DNA from: Alistipes sp.
GTDB lineage: Bacteria; Bacteroidota; Bacteroidia; Bacteroidales; Rikenellaceae
DNA: 28,662 nt
Reading direction: 5' to 3'
Assembly: GCA_017560305.1 (NCBI GenBank)
Contig: JAFYOF010000146.1
Location: 1 to 28,662 of the forward strand
Of this stretch, positions 7,699-15,983 are shown piece by piece. The position numbers and the translations under genes are program-made. The notes under the pieces are model-generated. The model was not told the origin of the DNA and did no database searches. It was given only the letters and a program-made list of their open reading frames with translations. Within the stretch, counting starts at the first letter, position 1, and each line of letters begins with the position of its first letter.

Positions 7699-10600
7699 TT
7701 ACATACTAATGTTGAAACCGAATGAGAAGGTCTTAGCCAACGGATAGTGTGTACCAGTTGTTGAACCCATCTCTGGATCCCACAACTTGAAATCAGAGAA
7801 TGTAATAAGGTTCTGACCGATGAAGAATACGCGGATGTTCTTAGAGTAAATCTTGTTAACCCAGCGCTGTGGCAAGTTGTAACCAACCTCCAAAGTCTTC
7901 AAACGGAGGTAAGAACCGTTCTGCAACCAGAATGTTGAGTTGCGGTAGTTGTTTGAGTTACCACCGTAAGACAAACGAGGATAAGTTGCGTTAGTGTTCA
8001 TTGTAGACTCCTTACCAGAGATTGATGAGTCAATCCAACGACCCTCTACGAGGTCAGGAAGGATGTTACCGATCTCCTTCTGGCTGAATGCGTGTACTGA
8101 AGGACCTGTGATACAGTAAGAAGACTTACCAGCACCCTGGAAGTGGATGTTGAAGTCGAACTGCTTCCAACGAGCAGACAAACCAACACCGTAGATAAGG
8201 TTAGGACGCTCAGTTGCACCGATTGCTACCTCATCACCACCATCAACAACACCGTCACCGTTTACATCCTTGTACTTCAAGTCACCAGGCATAACCTCAC
8301 CGAAGTTCTGCTTTGGAGAGTTACGGATATCGTCGTAGTCCTCGAACATACCCATAGCGATCAAACCACGAGCCTGATTTACACGGTAACCCTTCTGCAA
8401 CTGATACTTGTAGTATGCGTTCTCCTCATCACGATCGAGGATAGTATTCTTTGAGTAAGTGATGTTACCACGAAGAGTCAAGTCAACCTGACCAAGCTTC
8501 TGGTTGTAAGCGAAGTTACCATCAAAACCCTCAGAAGATACCTTACCAACATTAGCAGATGGAGCCAAGCCATTCAAACCAACCATACGAGAGATGTAGT
8601 TACGAGTCATGTAAATACCCTCACGGTACTCGTTAAAGTAGTCAACTGTCAAAGAGAACTTATCGTTGAAGAGAGCCAAGTCAACACCAAGGTCGTGCTT
8701 AGTCGCAACCTCCCAAGTTACATCGTTGTTAGCCAATGATGTGTAACCCATACCAGAGTATGCCTTGTTGTAACCGAGGTCAGCCCACTGATAAGTTGAA
8801 TCAGCGATACCACCGATAGAGTAGAGATATGGGAAGCGAGAGCCGAGGCTATCGTTACCTACCTTACCATAAGAGTAGCGGATCTTGAACATGTTGATCC
8901 ACTTTGCGTTATTGCGGATGAAGCCCTCCTCGGCAACGTTCCAAGCAGCTGACATCGCTGGGAAGAAACCGAACTGTGAGCCCTTAGCAAAGTTCTCAGA
9001 ACCATTGTAACCGAAGTTGAAGTCAATGAAGTAGCGGTTCTTCCAGTTGTAAGAAACGCGACCTGCAATACCCTGGTTACGACGAGCGATACCGTTGATG
9101 ATATCAGTACCCAAACCTACTGTAGAGATTGAAGAGTTCTGGTTGTACTTAACAGTTGCGCTTACATTGTTGTCCTTGAAGCTACGGTTGTAGTGAAGCT
9201 CAGCCTCCAAGTACTCGTAGCGTGAACCAGATGATGAAGACTCCTGAGACATCTTCTCCTCAGCTGCGATACGGTTGAATACCAACTCACCAGCATCGTT
9301 ACGCTGCTTGTTAGCCTTGTACAACTCTGGCATCTTCTTACGACGGATGTTAGAACCGTTGTTAGTATCGTAACCGAAACGACCTACGAAGCTCAAGCCC
9401 TTAGTGATGAAGTCGAGCTTCTGCTCCAAAGTGATGTTAGTCTGGATCTTGTTAGTCCAAGTCTCGTTGTAACCTGTCTGAGTTGTCAAAACCCAAGGGT
9501 TAGTATCAGCACCTGTACCACGAGTTGGGAAACGACCGTCTGTGTACATTGCAGGAATCTCGATAGGGTTCTGGCGCATCAAAGCCTCCCATACATTCAC
9601 TGACTGACCTGGCTCGTTCATCTTACGCAAAGAACCAGATACACCCACCTTAACCAATGTTGTCTTTGTGATATCAACATCGACATTCATACGGTAGTTG
9701 TAGAGCTTTGAGTTAGCGTTAGTATCGTAATCCTTACGGATGTTCTCATCAACCTTGTACATACCCTGCTCCTCAAGGTAAGAACCAGAGATGAAGTAAC
9801 GAGCTGTGTTACCACCACCAGAGAGGTTCAAGCTACCACGGTAAGTCATAGCACCGTCACGGAGCAAAAGATCCTTCCAGTCAACATTAGGATAGAGGTC
9901 TGGATCCAAGCCGAGCTTCAAGATCTCCAACTCCTCGTGTGAGTACTCAGGCTCCTGGTTGCGAGTGATCAACGCCTCGTTCATCAAAGATGCGTATGTG
10001 TAACCATCAGCGAACTCTGGAGTCATTGTACGAGTGTTGTAAGCTGCCTCGAACTTAGCGTCAACATTAACCTTACCAGCCTTACCCTTCTTAGTAGTAA
10101 TCAAGATTACACCGTTCGCACCCTTCGAACCGTAGATAGCGGTTGTAGAAGCATCCTTCAATACGGTGAAAGACTCGATATCCTCGATTGAAATCTCGTT
10201 CAAGTCGCGTGGGAAACCATCAACCAATACGAGAGCTGAAGAACCAGCACCGAAAGTAGAGATACCACGAACCCAGAACTCTGAAGTATTCTGACCAGGC
10301 TGACCGCTTGACTGCATTGCCATCACACCAGGAACATTACCAGCCAACATGTTGGTGATGTTGCTTGTTGATGTTGTAGCGATATCGTCCATCTTGATCT
10401 GAGTAACCGCACCAGTTACGGTGAGCTTCTTCTGCGCACCAGTACCAGTAATCACGACCTCATCCAAAGATGTTGCGTCATCCTCCTTCAAAACTACATT
10501 CTGCTTTGTCTGCTCCTTAATAAGGACCTCCTGCTCGATGAAACCGATATAAGAGAAAACCAAACGGTTATATGGCTCCATCTCGATGGTATACTTACCA

Positions 10601-10773
10601 TCCACATCGGTAGTAGTACCGAAACCAGTTACACCCTGAATAGTAACATTCACACCAATCAGAGGCTGGTTCTGCTCGTCAGTTACTGTACCGCTAACCT
10701 TGATTGTCTTCTGAGCAAAGGCCGATGTACAGATGGCAAGCATCAATATTAATACTGATAATATTTTTTTCAT
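7699..10773 (-). CDS. SusC/RagA-family TonB-dependent transporter
   Basis: Outer-membrane barrel that imports oligosaccharide into the periplasm using TonB energy. It has 1024 residues with signal peptide MKKILSVLILMLAICTSAFA. A carboxypeptidase-D-like regulatory domain follows at about 22-98 (VSGTVTDEQNQPLIGVNV). The TonB box LDEVVITG is at 103-110, and the plug covers about 115-235 with the family motifs VLVDGFPRDLNEI and VLKDASTTAIYGSKGANGVI. The 22-strand barrel extends to the C-terminal aromatic end TFSFGFNISM. It lies 35 bases after the IPT/NHL gene and 18 bases before susD. The first codons are A/T-rich, as is common for strongly translated genes. The regulatory domain on a SusC without a secretin-type STN domain argues against transenvelope signalling to an anti-sigma factor. 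Confidence 0.97.
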   Translation of the reverse strand: MKKILSVLILMLAICTSAFAQKTIKVSGTVTDEQNQPLIGVNVTIQGVTGFGTTTDVDGKYTIEMEPYNRLVFSYIGFIEQEVLIKEQTKQNVVLKEDDATSLDEVVITGTGAQKKLTVTGAVTQIKMDDIATTSTSNITNMLAGNVPGVMAMQSSGQPGQNTSEFWVRGISTFGAGSSALVLVDGFPRDLNEISIEDIESFTVLKDASTTAIYGSKGANGVILITTKKGKAGKVNVDAKFEAAYNTRTMTPEFADGYTYASLMNEALITRNQEPEYSHEELEILKLGLDPDLYPNVDWKDLLLRDGAMTYRGSLNLSGGGNTARYFISGSYLEEQGMYKVDENIRKDYDTNANSKLYNYRMNVDVDITKTTLVKVGVSGSLRKMNEPGQSVNVWEALMRQNPIEIPAMYTDGRFPTRGTGADTNPWVLTTQTGYNETWTNKIQTNITLEQKLDFITKGLSFVGRFGYDTNNGSNIRRKKMPELYKANKQRNDAGELVFNRIAAEEKMSQESSSSGSRYEYLEAELHYNRSFKDNNVSATVKYNQNSSISTVGLGTDIINGIARRNQGIAGRVSYNWKNRYFIDFNFGYNGSENFAKGSQFGFFPAMSAAWNVAEEGFIRNNAKWINMFKIRYSYGKVGNDSLGSRFPYLYSIGGIADSTYQWADLGYNKAYSGMGYTSLANNDVTWEVATKHDLGVDLALFNDKFSLTVDYFNEYREGIYMTRNYISRMVGLNGLAPSANVGKVSSEGFDGNFAYNQKLGQVDLTLRGNITYSKNTILDRDEENAYYKYQLQKGYRVNQARGLIAMGMFEDYDDIRNSPKQNFGEVMPGDLKYKDVNGDGVVDGGDEVAIGATERPNLIYGVGLSARWKQFDFNIHFQGAGKSSYCITGPSVHAFSQKEIGNILPDLVEGRWIDSSISGKESTMNTNATYPRLSYGGNSNNYRNSTFWLQNGSYLRLKTLEVGYNLPQRWVNKIYSKNIRVFFIGQNLITFSDFKLWDPEMGSTTGTHYPLAKTFSFGFNISM

Positions 10774-10808
10774 AACTTATCTTTTATTATAAGTAAAAGG
10801 TATATTAA

Positions 10809-12485
10809 CTACTCCCAGTAGATAACTCGGATACGCTTGTTACCACCATCACCGATGTAGAACTCATCGCGCTCTGGGTTGTAAGCGATAGCCTGTGGAG
10901 TATTGAACTGTGCCTCAGCACGAGCCAAACCATCAGCATAACCATAAGTACCGTTGTTACCACGACCTGCGAAAGTTGTAACGATACCCTGTGGAGTTAC
11001 CTTACGGATACAGTGGTTGTTAGAGTCAGTGAAGTACAAGTCGTACTTATCCTCGCGACCCTCATACTCTGGGTTATAAACGAAGATAGCCTGACGAGGA
11101 CCAGAGCACTTTGCTGACAAACCGATGTCATCCAAGTAACCTGAACCACCACCAAGACCCATCACTGCGTCAGAACCTACATAACCCATACCTGCTGCAA
11201 ATGTATCAGTAGCACGGTTGTAAACTGACTTACCAATCCAACCACGGTTAATCATACACATTACCATGTAGAGACCGTCTGGGTGACAAACATTGTTGAA
11301 CTCCCAACCTGACTCACCGAACTTGTACTGTGACTCACCTACGCGATCCTCCTTGCCGTCGAAGATACGCAAAGCGTCCATCTTGAACATCTCGGCTGTA
11401 GAGTAAGCGTTGTAGAACAATGAACCAGAGTAAGGGTGAACATAAGCACCGTTACAAGTGATACCTGTAGCAACTGTGATACGGTCAGAGTTAGCAAAAG
11501 CCTCCTTACCAATTGTGTAACCAGTCTCACCGAACTCGTCAGTAGCAGAGTAAGCGCCACCACGGTTACGACGGTAGAGAGTTACAGTTGGGTTAGACTG
11601 AGTCCAAGTATCGTGAGAAAGGATAAGGTCATAAGCACCTACATCACCATCTGCTGGATATGGCTCCAACTCGAAGTCTGGGTAGAGCTCCTTGATTGTA
11701 CCATCCTGACGACGCTTCAAAATGTTAGTAGGACAGAATGAAACTGAACGGATACGGTTGTTAGGAGTTGTGTTACCCTTAATAATAGTGTGAACATAAC
11801 GGTTATCGAAGTCGATCAAACGAACATCACCACCGTCCTTAGATACATAAAGGTGGTTAGGGTTCAATGGATCAACAGCGAACATCTGTGGCCAGTCGAA
11901 GTTACCGCAGTCCTCAAATGGACCGTCCTTCACCATCAACTCGTTCTTGTCGTTTACAGTACCGAGCAATGTACCAACGCGAAGCACCTTCTGGTAGTGG
12001 AACGCATTAGCAACTGAAGAAACCTTCATAGAGCCCTCAGGACCAACAGCTACTGTCAAGCCGAAGCCTGCGCCGTCATCCTCTGGCTGCTCCTCTGGCT
12101 CCTGTGCCTCTGGAGTGTACTCCTCGTCCTCGTCGCCGTTGAAATCTGGGGCAACATCAGACTCTGGCTTAGATGGAATCATACAGTAGATTGCATTGCC
12201 TACAGCAGATACAACAACTGCCTCATTGCCACCAATTGCCACCTTGATGATTGATGGATCGTTACCGAAGTTCTCTCCATAAACAACCATCTGCTGACCA
12301 GAACCACCTTCCTTTGGTGACCAGTCAGTAACCTTAATAGGTTTGCTTGCATCATGAGGCTCGCCCTTCACCTTGATGATGTCAATCTCCAAGGTGTTGT
12401 CAGCACAGCTCATCATTGAACACGCCAACAAACCAACCAGCATTGTACGAATGCTCAGTCGAGTTTTGATTTTGTTCATAAGCAT
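10809..12485 (-). CDS. IPT/TIG and NHL-repeat surface lipoprotein, first gene of the SusC operon
   Basis: A 558-residue lipoprotein (SMMSC, lipid Cys27). Residues about 48-165 form an IPT/TIG immunoglobulin-like domain (VTDWSPKEGGSGQQMVVYGE). About 170-558 is an NHL-type beta-propeller, ending with DLYFTDSNNHCIRKVTPQG, TTFAGRGNNGTYGYADG and FNTPQAIAYNPERDEFYIGD. IPT-NHL lipoproteins are frequent partners of SusCD and are thought to bind glycan at the surface. An acidic, proline-rich insert at residues 108-138 splits the IPT domain between its strands. The first ATG (12485) is used here; an in-frame ATG six bases later (MNKIKTR) is equally possible. Unusually the gene precedes susC instead of following susD. 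Confidence 0.88.
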   Translation of the reverse strand: MLMNKIKTRLSIRTMLVGLLACSMMSCADNTLEIDIIKVKGEPHDASKPIKVTDWSPKEGGSGQQMVVYGENFGNDPSIIKVAIGGNEAVVVSAVGNAIYCMIPSKPESDVAPDFNGDEDEEYTPEAQEPEEQPEDDGAGFGLTVAVGPEGSMKVSSVANAFHYQKVLRVGTLLGTVNDKNELMVKDGPFEDCGNFDWPQMFAVDPLNPNHLYVSKDGGDVRLIDFDNRYVHTIIKGNTTPNNRIRSVSFCPTNILKRRQDGTIKELYPDFELEPYPADGDVGAYDLILSHDTWTQSNPTVTLYRRNRGGAYSATDEFGETGYTIGKEAFANSDRITVATGITCNGAYVHPYSGSLFYNAYSTAEMFKMDALRIFDGKEDRVGESQYKFGESGWEFNNVCHPDGLYMVMCMINRGWIGKSVYNRATDTFAAGMGYVGSDAVMGLGGGSGYLDDIGLSAKCSGPRQAIFVYNPEYEGREDKYDLYFTDSNNHCIRKVTPQGIVTTFAGRGNNGTYGYADGLARAEAQFNTPQAIAYNPERDEFYIGDGGNKRIRVIYWE

Positions 12486-12685
12486 AATGATTAATGATTT
12501 AGTTAGTTAAAAAAAGAATTTGTTTGTTTAAAACATTTTTTGTTTTCGTGATTTTTGGTTTTAAGGTCTTCGTAAAAGTTTACTGCATAGAATAGGGTTT
12601 AGGTTGATTTTTGGTTAATTTTCAAAAATGTTGTTTAGTTAGTTAGTGTTTTTTGGTTTTGTTTTGGTCAATTTTGTTCGCAAAA

Positions 12686-12700
12686 ACCCGCATTTCGGGT
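12686..12700 (-). other. Attenuator-like hairpin at the start of the SusC-operon leader
   Basis: The minus strand reads ACCCG, loop AAATG, then CGGGT, followed at once by TTTTTGCG. It falls within the first 5-25 bases of the predicted transcript. It has the shape of a small intrinsic terminator, but the stem is only 5 bp, so it may be a 5' stabilising structure instead. Confidence 0.35.
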
Positions 12701-12711
12701 AATTCGCAACA

Positions 12712-12742
12712 CAAATGTAGTATTTTTTTCTCAACCACACAA
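12712..12742 (-). promoter_or_regulatory. Promoter of the IPT-NHL/susC/susD operon
   Basis: The minus strand has TACATTTG at 12712-12719, a perfect TAnnTTTG. It is preceded by a 20-base spacer and ATTG-type -33 bases at 12740-12742. The start of transcription would be near 12705, about 220 bases before the first ATG. Confidence 0.55.
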
Positions 12743-12812
12743 TTTTTTATCGCTTTTTTAATAAAAATGTGATTTTTTTCGTGCTAAAAACCATTTTTCC
12801 TGAAAAAATCCA

Positions 12813-12820
12813 TACCTTTG
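12813..12820 (+). promoter_or_regulatory. -7 element upstream of the GH127 arm
   Basis: TACCTTTG matches the Bacteroidota -7 consensus and would start a transcript about 40 bases before the GH127 ATG at 12867. No good -33 TTTG is present at the right spacing; a TTTTT run lies 14 bases upstream. A weak -33 is common where an activator helps RNA polymerase bind. Confidence 0.5.
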
Positions 12821-12866
12821 AAAACCACAACTTAAAGTTACTAACAAAAATCTATAAAAACAAATT

Positions 12867-14906
12867 ATGAAACGACTATTTTTCGCCGCCGTTTCGCTAC
12901 TCACTTGTGTGAGCGTTTTGGCACAAAATTCCGAGGTTAAGTTCGTTGAGAGACCCGACACCGAGAGTAAGAGTTCCAACTATGTTGGAAACCGAGCGCC
13001 TTTAGCCCCTGCGGCAGCCATAAAACTGCCACTCGGCTCAATCCACGCCGAAGGCTGGCTGGGAGAGGTTTTTGAGCGCCAGTGCAATGGTTTGGCGGGA
13101 CACCTCGGCGAGATCAGTGCGTGGCTCAAGAAGGAGGGCAACGCGTGGCTCGAGACCGAAGGTCACGCAGGCTGGGAGGAGGTTCCTTACTGGCTCCGCG
13201 GATACTCCGATATGGCGTATATGAAGGGCGACGAAAAGATGCTCGAGGAGACCAAACTCTGGATTGAGGCAATCCTCGCTTCACAGCGTGAGGATGGTTG
13301 GTTTGGTCCGCTCATCTACAACGAGAAAACGGGCAACGACTACTGGCCGAATATGCTGGTACTCTTCACCTTGCAGAACTACTACGAGTTCACGGGCGAC
13401 AAGCGCGTCATCGATTTTATGACCAAGTATTTCAAGTATGAGATGGCGCAGCCAGATGGCAAAATCATCGCCTCATACTGGGAGAATATGCGTGGCGGTG
13501 ACAACCTCTACAGCGTCTACTGGCTCTACAACCGCACGGGCGAGAGCTGGTTGCTCGACCTTGCTACAAAGCTCGACCGCTGCACCGCAAACTGGAAGAT
13601 GGGCAACACCCTGCCCAACTGGCATGTGGTGAACATCGCACAGTGCTTCCGCCAGCCAGCGACATACGCAATGCAGTCGAAGGACCCTGCGCACACCGAG
13701 GCTACATACTTTGACTTCAAGCACGTGCGCGACATCTATGGTCAAGTGCCAGGCGGTATGTATGGTGCTGACGAGAATGCCCGCAAGGGTTACGACGACC
13801 CTCGTCAGGGCGCAGAGACCTGCAGCTTCGCGGAGCAGATGACATCAGATGGAATCCTCACCTGCATCACAGGCGATGTAATGTGGGCAGACAATGCCGA
13901 GGATGTGATGTTCAACTCTTTCCTTGCGGCCTTCACGCCTGATATGAAGTCGTTGCGTTACATCACCTCGCCAAATATGGTGCTTGCCGACGGCAGAAAC
14001 CACCACCCGGGTATCGACAACGCTGGTCCATTCCTTATGATGAACCCATTCAGCAGCCGCTGCTGCCAGCATAACCACTCACACGGCTTGCCATACTACA
14101 TCGGCAATATGGTGATGGCGACAAACGACAACGGCTTGTTGGCAAACCTCTACGGCTCGGCGACAATCAACGCCAAGGTGGGCAAGAAGGTGGGCGTGGA
14201 GCTCAAGATGCAGAGCAACTACCCATTCGAGGAGGTTATCCGCTTCGATGTCAACCCAGCGAAGGCTGTTGCGTTCCCTCTCTATCTGCGCGTACCAGCG
14301 TGGTGCGAGGGCGCAAGCGTGACTATCAACGGCCAGCAGCACGAGGCTATCGCCGAGAATGGCGGCTACATCAAGATTACCCGCAAGTGGCAGAAGGGCG
14401 ACAAGGTGGAACTTGCTCTGCCTATGCGACTTACAATGCGCGAGTGGGTGAAGAACAAGAAGAGCGTTTCAATCAACTACGGTCCTCTGACATTCTCGCT
14501 TCTCATCAAGGAGAACTACATCAAGAAGGGCTCAAAGGATACTGCCATCTGGGATTCTCGCTGGCAGGAGGGCGTAGATGCTGAGGCTTGGCCATCGTGG
14601 GAGATTCACCCAGCATCGCCTTGGAACTACGGCTTGATTTACGACCCAGCGAAGAGCCTCGAGAGTCAGTTCGCAATCGAGAAGCGCGAATTCCCTGAGG
14701 ACAACTACCCATTCACAAACGACGCAGCGCCAATCGTACTCAAGACTACGGGTCGCCAGATTCCTGCGTGGGGCCTGGATCAGCACTGGTTGTGCGGCAT
14801 CCTGCCAGAGAGCCCAGTGACCTCGACATCACCAGTGACAGAGCTCACATTGGTGCCTATGGGTGGCGCGCGATTGAGAATTTCAGCATTCCCTGTAATC
14901 AGATAA
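12867..14906 (+). CDS. GH127 (DUF1680) beta-L-arabinofuranosidase-like glycosidase
   Basis: A 679-residue secreted protein (signal MKRLFFAAVSLLTCVSVLA, cleaved near 19). The (alpha/alpha)6 barrel of family GH127 is followed by beta-sandwich domains from about residue 450. The family uses a zinc-held cysteine nucleophile. Here AETC at about 315-318 and the Cys399-Cys400 pair in SRCCQHNHSHG match the Glu and three Cys zinc ligands of the characterised enzyme HypBA1. Glu near residue 303 (GADENARKGY) is a candidate acid/base. Known activities are beta-L-arabinofuranosidase and aceric-acid hydrolase, but many DUF1680 members are untested, so the substrate is open. It is the first gene of the right arm and lies 10 bases before the next gene. 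It is probably periplasmic, since it has a cleavable signal and no lipobox. Confidence 0.88.
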   Translation: MKRLFFAAVSLLTCVSVLAQNSEVKFVERPDTESKSSNYVGNRAPLAPAAAIKLPLGSIHAEGWLGEVFERQCNGLAGHLGEISAWLKKEGNAWLETEGHAGWEEVPYWLRGYSDMAYMKGDEKMLEETKLWIEAILASQREDGWFGPLIYNEKTGNDYWPNMLVLFTLQNYYEFTGDKRVIDFMTKYFKYEMAQPDGKIIASYWENMRGGDNLYSVYWLYNRTGESWLLDLATKLDRCTANWKMGNTLPNWHVVNIAQCFRQPATYAMQSKDPAHTEATYFDFKHVRDIYGQVPGGMYGADENARKGYDDPRQGAETCSFAEQMTSDGILTCITGDVMWADNAEDVMFNSFLAAFTPDMKSLRYITSPNMVLADGRNHHPGIDNAGPFLMMNPFSSRCCQHNHSHGLPYYIGNMVMATNDNGLLANLYGSATINAKVGKKVGVELKMQSNYPFEEVIRFDVNPAKAVAFPLYLRVPAWCEGASVTINGQQHEAIAENGGYIKITRKWQKGDKVELALPMRLTMREWVKNKKSVSINYGPLTFSLLIKENYIKKGSKDTAIWDSRWQEGVDAEAWPSWEIHPASPWNYGLIYDPAKSLESQFAIEKREFPEDNYPFTNDAAPIVLKTTGRQIPAWGLDQHWLCGILPESPVTSTSPVTELTLVPMGGARLRISAFPVIR

Positions 14907-14916
14907 CACACACAAT

Positions 14917-15939
14917 ATGAAAAAGTTATTTTTAGCAATAGTTTTCTGTGTCGCTACGCTCTGCAACGAGGTGGCGGCACAAACCGCACCTGCCCCACTC
15001 TTCCGCGACCCCGTGACTGATGGCGCGGCAGACCCAGTACTTATCTGGAATCGACAGGAGAAGAGTTGGTGGATGCTCTACACCCAGCGACGCGCGAACA
15101 CCGAGAGTGCAGATGTGGCATACTGCTACGGAAACGCCATCGGCATCGCCTCAAGTGACGACAACGGCCGCACCTGGGTCTATCGCGGAACGCTCGACCT
15201 GAAAATTGAGCCGGGTCACAATACTTTCTGGGCACCAGACATCGTTTACCATAAGGGAAAGTACCATCTCTTTGTAGCCTACATCAAGGGTGTACGCAAC
15301 CATTGGGGTGGTCAGGCGCATATCGTACACTTCACAAGTAAGGATATGTGGAACTGGAAGTATGAGGGTACGCCAGCACTCTCATCAGACAGCGTGATTG
15401 ACGCAACACTCTTCCAGACCCAGAGCGGCAAGTGGAGAATGTGGTACAAGGATCAGGCGCGCGGCTCGGTGACGATGATGGCAGAGAGCAGCGACCTCAA
15501 GAAGTGGCACTACGATGATGAGCCAGCCGTAGGCGGTGGCGCACACGAGGGTGCAAAGGTGTTCCGCTTTGGCGACTACTACTGGATGCTGACCGACGAG
15601 TGGCAGGGAATGCGAGTGCATCGCTCAGCCGACCTCAACATCTGGGAGAAGCAGGGTCTTATCCTCAACATCCCTGGCAAGCGCCGTGACGACAAGCCAC
15701 AGGGCGCACACGGCGATGTGGTGGTTTTGGGCGACAAGGCTTATGTCTTCTACTTCACTCACCCCGACCGCCCACAGCACACGCAGCACCCTTACGACCA
15801 CGAGCACGATATGATGGATTACAAGTATCGCCGCTCGTCGATTCAGGTTGCTCCGCTCTACATCAAGGATGGCACTCTGGTAGCGCCTCGTGATGAGAAT
15901 TTCGATTTTTATATGCCTAATTTTGAAGAACTTAAATAG
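14917..15939 (+). CDS. GH43/GH117-like five-bladed beta-propeller glycosidase, secreted
   Basis: A 340-residue protein with cleavable signal MKKLFLAIVFCVATLCNEVAA. It shows the repeated blade pattern of clan GH-F-type propellers, such as WWMLYT, IGIASSDDNGRTW, FWAPDIVYHKGKYHLFVAYI and MAESSDLKKW. The three acidic residues expected for a GH43-type site are candidates: Asp39 (GAADPV; Asp31 in FRDP is an alternative), Asp162 (SVIDATLF) and Glu211 (GGAHEGAKVF). The mature protein is a single propeller with no added binding domain. It is translated 10 bases after the GH127 gene, so the two enzymes are co-expressed and probably act in sequence in the periplasm. Family assignment between GH43, GH117 and related unnumbered groups is uncertain; the propeller glycosidase fold is fairly sure. 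Confidence 0.75.
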   Translation: MKKLFLAIVFCVATLCNEVAAQTAPAPLFRDPVTDGAADPVLIWNRQEKSWWMLYTQRRANTESADVAYCYGNAIGIASSDDNGRTWVYRGTLDLKIEPGHNTFWAPDIVYHKGKYHLFVAYIKGVRNHWGGQAHIVHFTSKDMWNWKYEGTPALSSDSVIDATLFQTQSGKWRMWYKDQARGSVTMMAESSDLKKWHYDDEPAVGGGAHEGAKVFRFGDYYWMLTDEWQGMRVHRSADLNIWEKQGLILNIPGKRRDDKPQGAHGDVVVLGDKAYVFYFTHPDRPQHTQHPYDHEHDMMDYKYRRSSIQVAPLYIKDGTLVAPRDENFDFYMPNFEELK

Positions 15940-15983
15940 CAAACACAAACAGCGAAAATAAAAATACTATCGGAAAATAAACT

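Larger units (their letters stand above)
12486..12866. promoter_or_regulatory. Divergent PUL control region with long SusC-operon leader
   Basis: A 381-bp AT-rich region between the two PUL arms. The minus-strand promoter is predicted at 12712-12742 and the plus-strand one at 12813-12820. The leader of the left arm would be about 220 bases. It carries two exact copies of TTTAGTTAGTTA (12498-12509, 12634-12645) and three copies of GATTTTTGGTT or a close variant (12550-12560, 12606-12616, 12648-12658). An early hairpin lies at 12686-12700. TTTTCGTG occurs at 12543-12550 and 12776-12783. I see no protein gene and no recognised riboswitch here. Confidence 0.6.

Noticed and set aside
7699..10773. 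SusC as a signalling TonB transporter paired with an anti-sigma factor
   Set aside because: There is no STN/secretin-type N-terminal domain, only a carboxypeptidase-like regulatory domain, and no ECF sigma or anti-sigma gene is nearby.
12498..12658. CRISPR-like array in the divergent PUL region
   Set aside because: The repeats are 11-12 bp, unevenly spaced (56, 42 and 136 bp) and A/T-rich; there are no cas genes and no regular spacers.
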